A DNA stretch of 25,592 bases from Chara braunii (GCA_003427395.1 BFEA01000020.1:4365036-4390627), one strand, 5' to 3'. Counted from the stretch's first letter, positions 1 to 10,950 are shown. The notes: generated by a model not told the origin, from the letters alone. A program made the numbers and translations.

Positions 1-94
1 GGGAGAGTAGATGTCACGAAGGACACCCTTTCTTTTTCATCCATTTGTTAGTTCCCTTTTTGCTAGCTCGAACTTCAGGTTAAGAGCTCTACTG

Positions 95-195
95 TTTTCC
101 GCAAAGAGGATGCACAGTCATTATCGTTGTATCTGATAGACTGAAAGTTGCCGCGGAAAACAGGCATAATGACCATACATTCTGTTCGGGGGAAG
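95..195. repeat. Foldback (MITE-like) element, copy A
   Basis: The arms at 95-123 and 167-195 are imperfect inverted repeats, about 20 of 29 bases matching by eye, with most mismatches being transitions. They enclose a spacer of about 43 bp. The spacer and right arm match a second copy at 23968-24079: the shared core reads CATTATCG, then TGTAT, then AGACTGAAA, and both right arms begin TAATGACC and end in a G-run plus GAAG. A separate perfect 11-bp inverted repeat (92-102 and 153-163) lies inside it. It is probably a short non-autonomous foldback element; no transposase is present. Confidence 0.55.
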
Positions 196-399
196 ATGGT
201 ACTGTGGGGTGTGTTTCCTGGTCGGCATAGAGATCATCTCTCGTCCCTACTCCTATTGCTCCCTCATGATTGCCAATGTGGTTCATATACAACTTCCAGG
301 CTGGATGACATCCACCGTACGGTGTAATTTTGTTCTGTGAGGATAGAACTCCAAATTACATTATTCATTGAGTTCCTCTCATATTTTCATCTCTTGCAG

Positions 400-513
400 G
401 CCGGAAAACGCATGTTTTCCGGGGATGGTGATGGCGTCATCAAGGAGTTCACGTGCGATCTGCGAACCCACCCCAGTGGTCTCAAGCTTCTGCGGAGCAA
501 CAATGAACTTCAG
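400..513 (+). CDS. WD40-repeat protein, internal exon (possibly jouberin/AHI1-like)
   Basis: This 38-codon exon encodes AGKRMFSGDGDGVIKEFTCD followed by a stretch ending in NNELQ. The SGDGDGVIKEF part is a typical WD40 strand c/d blade signature. The upstream acceptor is strong: a pyrimidine-rich run ending in CTCTTGCAG at 399. The donor is CAG|GTAGAG at 514. Both exon ends are phase 0, which matches the phase-0 start of the exon at 21532. Joined, the two give the C-terminal part of one blade and most of the next. The combined pattern resembles the WD40 domain of jouberin (AHI1), a transition-zone protein of cilia and flagella; other WD40 families are possible. No start codon or earlier exon is visible upstream in the window. 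Confidence 0.6.
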
Positions 514-570
514 GTAGAGAACCACATGAATTCGAAAATTCTTGATATGCGCACAAGGGTGATAGAAAGA

Positions 571-670
571 GAGTTAGTGAGCGGATGATAACACTGATCG
601 GCTATGGAAACGATCGAGAGGGTCCCGTGAGTGGATGATGACAGCTATCAGATATGGAAACAAGAGAGAG
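571..670. repeat. 50-bp imperfect tandem duplication
   Basis: Two adjacent units share GTGAG-GGATGAT, then a TATGGAAAC block and a GAGAG end, offset by 50 bases (577-580 against 627-630). The stretch from 671 to 1296 has no recognisable gene. The 191-codon open frame that starts in this repeat has no recognisable domain and is probably chance. Confidence 0.6.
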
Positions 671-1295
671 GTGGCAAATGGAGAGAGACAGCAAGAGGAA
701 ATGTGACGGGCAGACTTTCGCCAAAAGTAGCATGGAGAGTTTCTGAAAAATTAACGGTTGGGAGCTCCAGACTGAGAAAAGCGCTCCTCCTCCCGAAGTT
801 ACGAGGTCCTTCATTTTTGGGGTATAGGCAGTCACCTCAGACAGCCTACCACTTCGGCCGGACACACTGCACTCTGATTATGAATGTATACAATCTATCT
901 TTCCAGTCCCATACAGTCAAAATGAGGGGTCGTTGTGTCCGCGGAAATACGTTAGTGGTCTGGCCAGTCTCAATAAAGATTGAAAAGAAGTGGCAGGGGA
1001 GCTGGGCGGCACAAACACAGAGAACGTCAGATATCATCCTTGGGCATGAGACTGTCTTGCAGCCTTGGCTCAGGTTTCAATCCCCTGCAGGTTGCCGAGC
1101 CGGAGTATTAGCACCAGTGGTTAACAGGGTAAACCATGTAAAGTACTCAGAGCGTGATTTGTTGGCCGAATTGTTTTCAATTTTGGTTCAAAGTTGCTGT
1201 ATGTGAAATTTGGTGTCTTTTGGACCATTGCAAGGTCCTCTGCTGACAATTCTGCACTTTGCCAATTTCTGAAAAAATTGGAAAAAAAATGAAGG

Positions 1296-1296
<1 letters not shown>

Positions 1297-1355
<59 letters not shown>
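1297..1355 (-). mobile_element. Poly-A tail of the minus-strand LINE (59-nt poly-T on plus)
   Basis: An uninterrupted run of 59 T follows, in the minus sense, the conserved LINE 3' end. On the minus strand it is the poly-A tail left by target-primed reverse transcription. The plus-strand LINE ends in the same way at 18230-18254, after the same terminal sequence. Confidence 0.85.
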
Positions 1356-1360
<5 letters not shown>

Positions 1361-2238
1361 TATAGGACCTTATGGCCCTAGCTCCTTCTATTCTGGGGAG
1401 CATCAGTCCGGTTCCTTTTTTCTTTTTTTTTTAGCATCAGTCCGGTTCCTATTCCACCGGCAAGTCAAAATGCGAGTTACATCAATTAAAAACACACACA
1501 CGCTTCCTTCCGTCAGGCCGAAGGACCCCTGAACAGCATTGATCGCTTCACCATAGTGAAGGATTGACTCTCAGCTTGCCCTGTCCCTTTCTTCCCTCTC
1601 AGATCTGATGTCCAGATCTGCCAGATAGCATCTTTGCCCCTAGGAAGAGCTCATCCTTTGTCCATGCCGACTTGTTCCGTTTATCGCCCTCCTCCCTGTT
1701 CCTTAGTGAAAAAATCAGATCTCCTTAATCTTAAACCCTCCGCTTTTGCTCCTATCTTCTGAAATGCCGATCTTGGTTGCTGGACGAATTCCGTTTATTT
1801 CCCGACCACTATAACCAACCTCCTCAGCGGCCTTGATTGCATCTTTGCCCCTAGGAAGAGTTAATCCTTTGTCCATGCCGACTTGTTCCATTCAACGCCC
1901 TCCTCCCTGTTCCTTGGTGAAAAAATATCAGATCTCCTTAAACCCTAAACCCTCCACCAGGGCTCCTATCTTCTGAAATAGACGACCTTGGGTGCTGGCC
2001 GAATTCCATTTATTACCCGATCACTGTAGCCAAACCTCCTCAGAAACCTTCATTCGTGTGCCTTTTCTATTTCTTCTCTGACTTTTCCTCCCTTTTCACC
2101 TTTTCCTTCTTTGTCTGATCCCCTTGGATCTTTATTAACTGGATCAGATGGCGTTCCGGTGCTGCCAGGCTTGGGATCTGTTTCCTCTTCGTCTGTATCC
2201 CCTGGGGCATGTAAAATCTCTTGTGGCCTGAGGGAGGT
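1356..2238 (-). mobile_element. LINE 3' UTR, minus strand, with internal duplications
   Basis: Read on the minus strand, 1586 to 1356 matches the last part of the plus-strand LINE (18049-18229) in order. Shared blocks are CAGGGCAAGCTGA, GTCAATCCT, a block around GGAAGCG, TTTGACTTGCCGG and GGAACCGGACTGATGCTCCC. The 18-mer AGCATCAGTCCGGTTCCT occurs twice, at 1399-1416 and 1433-1450, separated by a T-rich tract. A longer tandem duplication has units at about 1628-1827 and 1839-2043, offset 211 bp. No protein is expected here; the 88-codon minus frame at 2067-2333 is K/E-rich and unassigned. Confidence 0.75.
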
Positions 2239-2775
2239 TTAGCCTTCTGGCGACGTCCGACGTTGGGCATTCCTTCCAGGACTTGAATTATGCCATTCTT
2301 CCCAGCATATGAGGTCGTGTCGTGGCTCTCCAATCTTGCCCTCCACCAGCCAGGTCCTGTGGAATCTCTGCCTTTCCTTGTTATGTTCTTCGTCCTCGGA
2401 CCAGGTTGGCTTGATCTTACGCCACCTGCACAGGATCTCGGCTTGGATCAGTGTCTTAGTTTCTATCCACACTTTTTCCGGTGGGTTGGAGAGTCCCTCA
2501 ATTGTTCGACTCCATCTCTCCTTCCATATGACCCATAGGGTCGTCTTTCTGATGAGTTCAAACCAAATCTTCTCCTCTTTGCGAGCCTGATCAGGGATGT
2601 TAGTCAAGAGGAGCAGTTGAATGGGTTGTTTGGGGAAGGGAGATGAAAGGGGGGAGGCCCAGAGTGAATACGCTTACGCCCAATATTCGGTTGCTTCTTT
2701 ACAGAGGATTAGGCAGTGGACTATATCTTTGACCAAGCCCTCATGGTGCGGAGGTGCTTGGTGAAAATGCATGAG
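2239..2775 (-). pseudogene. LINE ORF2 C-terminal fragment (zinc-binding RT tail), second copy
   Basis: The minus strand encodes a zf-RVT-type tail. First comes a stretch with HCLILCKEATEYW, broken by an in-frame TAA. Then comes a run starting LTNIPDQ and containing TLWVIWKERW, then a K/R/E-rich end near EEW. This aligns with the last 120 or so residues of the plus-strand LINE ORF2, which has LTNIPSN and ALWVIWKHRC in the same places. It also aligns with the C-terminus of the adjoining minus-strand ORF2, which has TLWVIWKARC. It is therefore a separate, diverged copy of the ORF2 3' end, attached directly to the 3' UTR and poly-A tail. The junction with the adjoining ORF2 lies between about 2770 and 2788, and no poly-A tract marks it. 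Confidence 0.75.
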
Positions 2776-2787
2776 CCCCCTTTCTTG

Positions 2788-5700
2788 TTAATCCCAGCCC
2801 TGGAACTGTAGGCATCCTTTCTCTATTTTTGCCATTCCATTCCCATAGAGCCAGATTTTCTCAAATCTCTTCTGTCTTAGTTCGCGCTTTTCTGGATGTG
2901 TTAGCCTCTGTTGTTCCTTTTGTTCTTTCGCCCATCGTGCTCTGATCTCCGTTTGTATCGTAGATTTTACTTCTGCCCATCTCTCCTCCATACTGGGGAA
3001 TTGGTTGTCCAGTGTGCCCTTGCACCTTGCTTTCCATATTACCCAAAGGGTCGATCTCCTCCACAGGTCGGCTAAAGGAATTTCTCCTTCTTCCAGGTCA
3101 CTATCTTCTGTCCTTCCCGCCAGTAAGAATTGTGTCTGAAGGGAAGTGTGACCTGTAAACTTGTCCCACAACTTTTTTGTTCTATCCCACAGCTCTTGGG
3201 CTCGTTGACAGAGTATGAACCAGTGTATCAAGGACTCTTCGATATCATCATTGCACACTTTACACCGCGCGGATTGAAGTTGGTTATCTTCCCGTCGTCT
3301 TCTTTTGCTCAGCCATTGGTTGACCGGTACCGCCCAGTAAATTATGAGCCATTGCAAGTTGCCGATCCTCGCCGGTCTTATACTGGTAAACCTGGACCAG
3401 GGTATTCTACCTGTCCAGTCTGCGTTTTCTCCCACATTTTTCTTCCATCTGTCATTAATTGCTGGTAGTGGGTCTTTGGTGATATTCACTAGCCTGTATC
3501 CCGCACTTACCCCGTAATTGTACAGAGGAGTGAGTTTTTTGGCTCTTCCCCCTCTGCCCGGGACATACCACCCCCATTCAGCTGGGTCCACTTCCAGGTC
3601 TTCAATACCCTGGTCCGGTCTGAAGATCCAAACCTTCCTCTGTCCCTGTTCATGTGCTGAGCTTTTTTTACGGTTGATTCTGGGTGTACAAACTCTGTCT
3701 TTTTTTAGGTTTGTGAGTTCCATTGTTATCCTTTGCTCTATTATTTTTCCAGGTTTTACCCACGTTTTGTGGGTATCTATTAGTTCCCAAGATTCGAACT
3801 TTGCCTTCTGCTTCCAACATTTTGGTCAGCTTGTATCCTACGTGTGGTATGCTTGACCCTCTCTTTGTAGCCCATTCCCCCGTGCTCCATTTGGTCCTGG
3901 ATTTCAGTAATAATTCCCATTTCAGCGGAATGCTGTCGAGCAAACTTTCTAGTTGATCTCTCAGGTTGTGTATTCCTTTAAGTTTGGATCTCAATTCTTG
4001 TGTTGTAGACCATCTGTTCTCTTCTTTGTTCCACAGGTGCTCCACTTTCCATACTCCTTTACCCACCCATTTTCTCCACTGCCTGCCCTTAGAGTTCAGT
4101 GACCAGAGATTGTGATTTTGGTCTTTTAATAGCGGATTTCCAAATAGGGGTTGTCTCGAAACTTCTTCTCTAATTTGTGGAGTTTTTATTTTCTGCGGGA
4201 AACAGCCTCTCCAGTGTTTTATCAGGGTGGCCCAGTGTTCGCTGGGCGGGTCTTTATCCTCCGACTGTCTTCTTCCTTCCTTTCTTACCGGGGTCCATGC
4301 CGGGTTGAGTAACCAATGATAGCCTTCAATACTGGGATCTACTTTGAAAGGGACATCCACTTAATTTGTAGTGCTTGGAATTGTGACGCAGGGTTCAATA
4401 CGCCTAGGCCCCCTTGGGCTTTTGGCCTCGTCACGTATTTCCATGCTACTTTAGAAATGTATCTGTCCTTATCCGCATTGCCCGTCCAGAGATAAGCTCC
4501 GATCTTCTTCTTGAGATTGGTAAAAAAAACTGGAGTTGGGTTCCAAAGAGAAGCTACGTACCATCCCATTGATAAAATTGAGGCGTTGAGCACTAGAGCT
4601 CTTCCCCAGAGAGACACGTGTGTTGTCTGCCAGCCTGTCATTTTATTGGCCATCTTGACCAGGAGGCTAGTGCCTGAGGCTTCATTGACACCCTTCTCCG
4701 AAACTTGGATGCCCAGGAAGCGTACCGGGGTCTGAGCGTCCAGCCATTGTAGGCCCCGGGTCTCTCGAGTTTGCTGCGGAGGGTCTGATGGGGATAGCCA
4801 CCAGCCCACTGTTTTGTTCCAGTTTATCTTCATTTCTGAGGCTAGCTGGAATACCTGCATTGCTTTTGTAAGAGCAAGAAAGGACGAGTCAGATGCCCTG
4901 ATAAAAACAGTTAAATCATCTACAAATAGCATTAATGTGGGAATAGCTAGCGGTCTTCCGTCATGGTCTGCTGATAGTCTTTCTATTGAGGGGTCTTTCT
5001 GGAGGAACGCCGCAATTGCGTCCATCAAGAAGAGGAAAATTGGAGCTGCCAGTGGGTCGCCTTGTCTAACGGATCTTGTCGTTCTGTATTTTTCTGACAA
5101 GTGCCCATTGACTTGAACCATTCCCCTTGGATCCCCATAAAGTACCCTTATCCATTTTCTGAAGTTCGGCCCAACCCCCATTTTTTCCATACTTAGTTGT
5201 AGGAAGTCCCAATAGACCTGATCGTAGGCCTTTTCAAAGTCAAAGAATAATATGGCCGCTTGTACTTTTTTATCTTTGATGATTTTAGTAGCTTCGTTTA
5301 GACAGACCACGTTATCTAGGATATATCTTCCCGGAATGAAGCCCGTTTGGTCTAGATGAAAGCATTTGTCTGTGACGTTTCTTATTCTATTGGCTAGGGG
5401 TTTTGCTAATATATTGTAAATTACTGGTAGGAGGGTTATCGGTTTGTAGTTCCTTATGTCCTCCCTTTCGCCTTTCTTGTACAGCAAGGTTACCACCCCC
5501 GTGCTGACCTCTTCACCGAGGGATCTAATCTCAAATGCCCTTTGGAAGAACGATGTAACCTTCTCTCCTATAAGGTGCCAGTTGGCCTGCCAAAACTCTT
5601 TTGTTACACCATCTAGTCCGGGGGTTTTGTTCGGCTGCATGCTCCTGAGGGCTTCATAGAGTTCCACTTTGGATATTTCTTTATCTAGGTAATCTATTGC

Positions 5701-7134
5701 CTCTTGTTTGAGGCTTTTGTCCAAATGTTTCAAGAATTTTTCCCTAGCTTTCTATGTGTTGTTGTTCTCCCCTGGGATGGTTTTAGATGTGTACAGATCT
5801 TGGTAGAAATCTGCTGCTACTTTTAGCATTGCTTCCTGTGAAGTCTGTACGGTGCCTGTAGGGTCTCTTAGTCCGTGTATCCTGTTGTTCCTGCGGTTTG
5901 CCTTAATCCTTTGGAAAAAGTATTTCGTCTTAGATTCGTTGCTTTCCCAGTCCTTTACCCTTGCCCTAATGGCCAGGCCCTGTCTCCTCCACTCTGCCCA
6001 CTGTCTAAGTTCTATTCTAGCCTCGTCTAACAGTTGTTCGTAGAGTGTGTCCCCTGGGTTGGCTATGAGATTGAATTTTGCGAGTTTCACCATTGCCTCC
6101 AATCTTTCCTGTCTTTCCTTCCTCCTTCTAGCTTCGTTCCTCGAGAAGTGGCTTGCCCAGTCACTTAGGGATCTATTCGCTGCCGGTAGATCAGACCAGA
6201 TTTCTCCTTCCTTGAAGCCTTGCTTTAGTTCATTCCATTTATTTTGGATGCCCTGCTTGAAGGAGTCCATGCCGAGCAAGGATGTATTCAGTTTGAAGAA
6301 ACTCCTTCCTGGAGAGTTATCCAGGGTTAGTTCTAAAGTAATGGTTATTGGGTTATGGTCGAAGCCTGTGTAGTGGGGAAGCCTTCCTATTGTGCAGTCT
6401 TTGACTGCTCCTTCCAGCGACTCTGATATCAGGAAGAAATCTATTCTTGAGAATGAAGTTCTGCCTTGGATTGTCTTCCTAATACAAGTGTAGTCCTTTT
6501 TGTCCGGGTAGAGCGTTCTATAAGGGTCCTTGAGGCTATTTTCTATAATTAGTTGTGCCAGGGTTGCTGAGGCTGGGTCTTGGGAGTTTTCCTCAGCCCA
6601 AGATATTCTGTCCAACTGCGGGTTTTGGATTGCATTCCAATCCCCTACTATAATTGTGTGCAATTGTTGTTGGGTTAGGCCCTTGACCTCTTCCAAAAAT
6701 TCTACTTTCTCTGCAGAAGAGTTAGGGGCGTATATGTTTATGATTGAGATCTCGTCACCCCTATAGGATAGTTCTATTTTGGCCCATCTTCACTTTGTTT
6801 GGTATGCTGCCACTGAGTTGACACGTAAAAATTGCGCAGCCTCTGAGTTGCTATGAGTAAGAATGAGTACCCCTGTTGACGCCAGTTGAGGGATGTACGC
6901 TACTACAACCGTCGAGTAGTTTCTTAATCTTCTAATGAACTCATTTTTAATTGTCTTGTGCTGCTCTGAACTGGTGAGGTGCGTTTCTTGTATACATAGC
7001 ACATCCGGGGGTTTATTACTGTTCCAACCTATTGTGTTGAGAAGGCAGTGGCATTTTTCTGGGTTGGAAAGGATAGTTGCCAAGCCTCTAACATTCCAAG
7101 ATTGGACTTTTAGATCCCCCCTTCTGTCCTTCAT
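2788..7134 (-). pseudogene. LINE ORF2 (endonuclease + reverse transcriptase + zf-RVT), decayed
   Basis: This is a non-LTR retrotransposon polyprotein of about 1,450 codons read from ATG at 7134. The order is an N-terminal AP-endonuclease (WNVRGL, QETHL, VGDWN, SRIDFFL, FDHNP), then the reverse transcriptase: FDFEKAYD (motif A), RSVRQGDPLAAP (motif B), FVDD (motif C, with V where A is usual). A C-terminal zinc-binding domain has CKVC followed by HWFILC. Breaks are an in-frame TGA at 6790-6792 (where the sister LINE has Gly), a TAG at 5752-5754, and frameshifts near 4340-4360 and 3720-3790. The pieces 7134-6790, 6696-5752 and 5733-4339 are in one frame. The start lies 43 nt after the ORF1 stop. 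It is a dead copy whose catalytic residues are mostly intact, so it is probably younger than its tail suggests. Confidence 0.93.
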
Positions 7135-7177
7135 TGCTTATGTATTACGTTATTGGGTTTGACTTGTTTGAACCAGT

Positions 7178-9640
7178 CTAAGTAGAGGAACTGCTTTCCG
7201 GTTCGTCCTCCCATGGGTGGAGTCGGGACAGCAACTCGTCCTCCCCCATTGTGAGAACTCTAGCCTCCACCAAGGTTGCTAGTGCTGCTGCATTTTGGGA
7301 CCTGGTTGTTTCATTCCCCAAGGCCGTGACAGGTAGGGCGGCCATCCACCACCAGGGTCTCCATTGGAAGCCCTCCGCAAGTTCTGTTTCCTGGTCGAAA
7401 CATACTAGGAGTGGCCTTGTGTCGTATGGACTGAGGTCCTTCCCATCCTTTTCCCCAAGCGTGTCTGTTTGGCCATTTTCCCCTTCATATGGGCCTTTTC
7501 CTACTAATCCCATGATCTTGGATTCCTTTCCCTTACTGATTTTGCTCAGCGATACCTCCTTCTTTTGCCCCTTTTGCAGTCTGGGAATTGTCAGATCGCT
7601 GCGAATTGCAACGTTCCACTGCTCTCTTTTTGGGTCAAATTGAACGGGAATCACTTCTCGGGTTGGTAGGAGCGTGCTTGCTTCCTTCCTCACTCTTTCC
7701 CAGAACCCATCGTGTGCTTTGAGATGCAGGTCCTCCACTGACACCGTGCGCAGAGACATTTCCCTGTTCAGATCGGAGAGCCTTTCGCATTGCGCGTAAA
7801 GTGACTCTCCTTGGATGCCCAACAACGCCATGGGGTCGCTTTCCTTGCTGGATTCTGCTTGCCCTTGCTGCTCCTTTTTTCCATTCAGGGTGAGTGTGGG
7901 CCTGTACTTAAGCAACTTGGGTCCACTGGCCTGCAATTTCTCCTTGCCGTGGCTGGCGTTCCCATCGTCTATTTCCATCTCCTGGTTCTCCTTTGTTGCA
8001 CTGTACTTTTCAGCTAGGAGGGCTGCCAATTCTGCCTCTCTCTCTAGGGGGGCGAAAGGGTTCTCCGTGAGAGGGATGGCTTGCGTCGGATTGGTTGCAG
8101 CTGTTGCTTGTCTGTTTTTTTGTTCTTCCCTGTGTAGGATCAGCTGCAGGTCATGTTTATCCTGCCTTTCTTTCTCGAACTTCTGTATGAAGTTCAGCAG
8201 CTCCCTCTCTTGCCGATCAGTCCACGGATAATACGCCGTTTCATCCCACTCCTGTTCGTCAGTTGTTTCCTATCTGTCATAAGCCCCCTCTAGATGCTTT
8301 CTCTTCTCCCCCACTGCTGGCAACTGACCATCAATACAGCCTTCAACCGAAGGGGTGACTGCCCCTCCTTCCTGCTCTGTCTCGGTAAGGCTTTCCCCTT
8401 GTCCCTGTCCTGTTTTTGCTTGCCCCTTCTGAGCTCTTCTGGTGTATATCCTTTGTTACTGCAAACCCTCTTTGTTTCTTTCCAACTCTTGATTCTGTCG
8501 GACTGCCTCTACCCATTTCTTTTATGTGACTTCCTGAATTGACTGCAAATCAGCACGCAGATCCCTCTCCCAAATTTCCTGCTTTAATGCGTCTACATTT
8601 ATAGCCGGTTCTCTGGTGAAACATTTGGAGGATTTCTTCTCCACTTTCAAAGTTTGCCATCTGCTGTCGTACGGTGGATAGACGTCAGGTCTGGGTCTTG
8701 GTTCGCTGTCCAGCGTCCAGACCCAGTCTGGAGTTTCCAAGTTGTCATTAAAGACCCAGCCTGCGTATTGTGCGCTCGGAACGTACCAGTATCCTTTCCT
8801 TTCCGTTACCTCCTGTAGGTTAGCTGTTTTGAGCGGCTTGGGTTTAGCATTCTCCCTGACCTTGGGACAGCTTGAGTCTGTCCCCAGGTGACCCCTCTGC
8901 CTGCATTTGAAGCACAGGGGGTTGGATTTGTTGGAAACCGTGATTCTGATAACTTTGCTTTCGTGCTCGAAGAACCATTCTTCAGGGGTGAAAGGGGCCG
9001 GACTGTTCCCTGTGTCCAATATTACCGTCATTTGATTGTGCTGTGGTGTGAGAAAATCTGGAGTAGACACTATCCAGTGTGATTCTTTGAAGTGCCCATA
9101 TTCCATTCTCACCCTTTCTTTGACGCAGCCATGCATTCCTTCCGGCACATTGTCAAATTGCATCCAAAAGTGTTTTTTTAACAGATCTTGTCTGTATCTG
9201 AATGGTGTTTGTTGATAGCCTGTTGCCTGTTTCCAGGGGTGAACGGTAACTACCGACGAATTGCATGTGAAACACTTGTTCTTTAGGAATGACGCCAGGG
9301 CTTCCTCCATACATAACACCATGATAACGTTCCTTGACCTTGGATGAAACGACACCTTGGGGTCTGTTCCTTGGATCGGTTCCAGACTCTTCAGTTTTTC
9401 CCAGATCCATTTCAACTTCGCTTGTCTATCCAGCTCCTGACTCTTCTTCGCAAATGTGAAGAGGACTGCATGCTTTCTGTGCAGCTCTTCCTGCTTAGCG
9501 GTGAGTTCTTTCGGACATTCATAGACTACCACCTCTTCTTGGTTGTTTCCTCCCTGATCAATTACTTTAGTCGTTTTGATGAGGGGTGTCCTTGTTTGTT
9601 CGGCGAGCCAGTTCTGTGTTTCAATTCCTCTGCCTTCCAT
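7178..9640 (-). pseudogene. LINE ORF1 (RNA-binding, CCHC zinc knuckle) with three in-frame stops
   Basis: One continuous minus-strand frame of about 820 codons runs from ATG at 9640 to the stop at 7178. It is interrupted only by TAA at 8522-8524, TAA at 8456-8458 and TAG at 8270-8272. The N-terminal half has the W/F-rich pattern of plant LINE gag-like proteins (DUF4283-like, tentative). A zinc knuckle, CFKCRQRGHLGTDSSC, lies at about residues 243-258. It is CX2CX4HX6C, with two more residues than usual between His and the last Cys. The C-terminal half is K/E/Q-rich, then has a W-rich patch (FQWRPWWWM) near the end. ORF1 proteins bind element RNA and chaperone it during retrotransposition. No frameshift was found, so only point mutations break it. 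Confidence 0.85.
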
Positions 9641-10950
9641 ATTCGTTCGTGCTCCTTGCACACTGCCACAGTAGTGGATTAGTGACGGGACGGACGTGGT
9701 GCGAGTGTTGAGGGCTTGGACAGTGGGGTGATAGCCGAGCAGCAATAACAGTGTGGCTCGGGCCAGAAGAGGAGAAACGTGAAGGGGTTGTGGTGGGCGA
9801 ACAGATCCAGACCGATGTGAGAGGGGTTAATTTGGTAGACAAGTGGTTGGGGGGGGAGATAGGAAGTAGGGAGGCATGTGGAGGATGTTATTGAGTCGCG
9901 AAGTAATGGAAAAAAAATGTCAGCATTTTGCCTCCCCACTTGGGGATCGGCTTGACCAGTGGAGGAGCGGCGAGGGAACGGTAGAAGAGACGCTCTTGCT
10001 GTGAGATGGGTTCGGAGTGGTGGCGGTCAGGATCGGGCTGAATTCAGGGCGGGTCGGGAGCAGATTGGGAGTAGGGGCGAGATGGGGTTGGATGGGCGTC
10101 TGGGTGGGACGGGGTCGGTGTCGGGGAGGGAACGGTCGAGAATGAGTTGATGTGCGTGCGGTTCGCGATCGGATTGGAGTCAGGGGAGGCCGGGATCGGA
10201 TCGAGGTTGGGGGTGAGTGTCGATCAGATCGGAATCCGGGGGTGGGGCGCAAACGGGTTGGGAGGGTGGGTTAGGAATCGGGTAGAAGAACAGACCAGAT
10301 CAGGATCGGGGTCGGATTGGAAAAGGGGTAGATCAGGGTCGGATTGGTGTCAGGGTGATGAAAGGTGGGTTTATTGGGGGAGGGGGTTTGTTGGGGGCGG
10401 ACAGAACGAGGGAAGGGGAGATGAAAGGTGGTGAGAATGAAAATGTGAATTGAGGTCGGTTGCGATGGAACGCGGTTTGGGTGGTTCCAAACTGGGATCG
10501 GGATAGCGGTCGAAGAGACGGGTTGGGGCCTGTATAGGGAGGGCTCGGTGTCAGGGACTGGATGAGGTCGGGATCGGAGTGGAGGTGGGGTGGGATTGGG
10601 ATTGGGATCGGGATGGGATTGAGCTCGGGATGGGGTCGGGATCGGCTCGGGACCGAACTTGAGGATGGGATAGGGCCGGGTTCAGTTCAGATTGGGAACA
10701 AGGATGGGATCTAGTCGGGATCCAGAACGCGGGATCGGGGGTCAGGTGAGGGTTGGGAGCGGTGACTGGATGGAACCGGGTACGACTTGGACGTAAAGTC
10801 GGGATGGAAGCGGATCCGGGCTTGAGCTGTGGCGTGGGGGGAGCCGGGTCGGGGTTGTGACGAGCTCGCAATCGGGATGGGAACGGGATCGGGCCAGGGT
10901 AGAGATCGGGACGGGGTTGGACAGCGGTTGGAGATCGGTGGGCGTGCGGG
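9641..10950 (-). mobile_element. Probable LINE 5' leader; G-rich on plus strand, GGGATCGG-type repeats
   Basis: The stretch 9950-10950 is strongly G-rich on the plus strand, with recurring degenerate GGGATCGG, GGTCGGGATCGG and GGGGTTGG words. It ends abruptly near 10951, where normal composition returns. It lies directly upstream of ORF1 of the minus-strand LINE, so it may be that element's 5' UTR, perhaps with repeated promoter units. The frames it contains (for example minus 9920-10252 and 10551-10871, Pro/Arg/Ser-rich) are composition artefacts. The true 5' end of the element was not identified. Confidence 0.4.

Noticed and set aside
126-230. A WD40-like reading (SGEDGTV...CVSW) on the plus strand near the left edge, apparently another exon of the WD40 gene
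   Set aside because: The key part lies in the right arm of foldback copy A, which recurs at 23968-24079 without coding sense, and no good acceptor leaves the frame open (TAA at 81-83).
1075-1095. B-box-like GGTTTCAATCCCC, also similar words near 18840 and 22624, and a reverse one near 22680
   Set aside because: No A box at the right distance and no cloverleaf could be drawn, so no tRNA or SINE is called on this basis.
631-1206. 191-codon plus-strand open frame
   Set aside because: No domain, starts inside a tandem duplication, and no splice or promoter context. Probably chance.
1936-1953. Plant telomere-like CCCTAAACCCT
   Set aside because: Only one and a half units, and explained by drift within the 211-bp duplicated unit.
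8270-8524. TAA/TAG read as Gln (nuclear code variant of some green algae)
   Set aside because: All three ORF1 stops are TAA/TAG, but ORF2 also has a TGA stop and frameshifts, and the sister LINE has a TGA stop, so ordinary decay explains them.
9920-10871. Pro/Arg/Ser-rich minus frames and Gly/Arg-rich plus frames
   Set aside because: They follow from the G-rich repeat and carry no domain.
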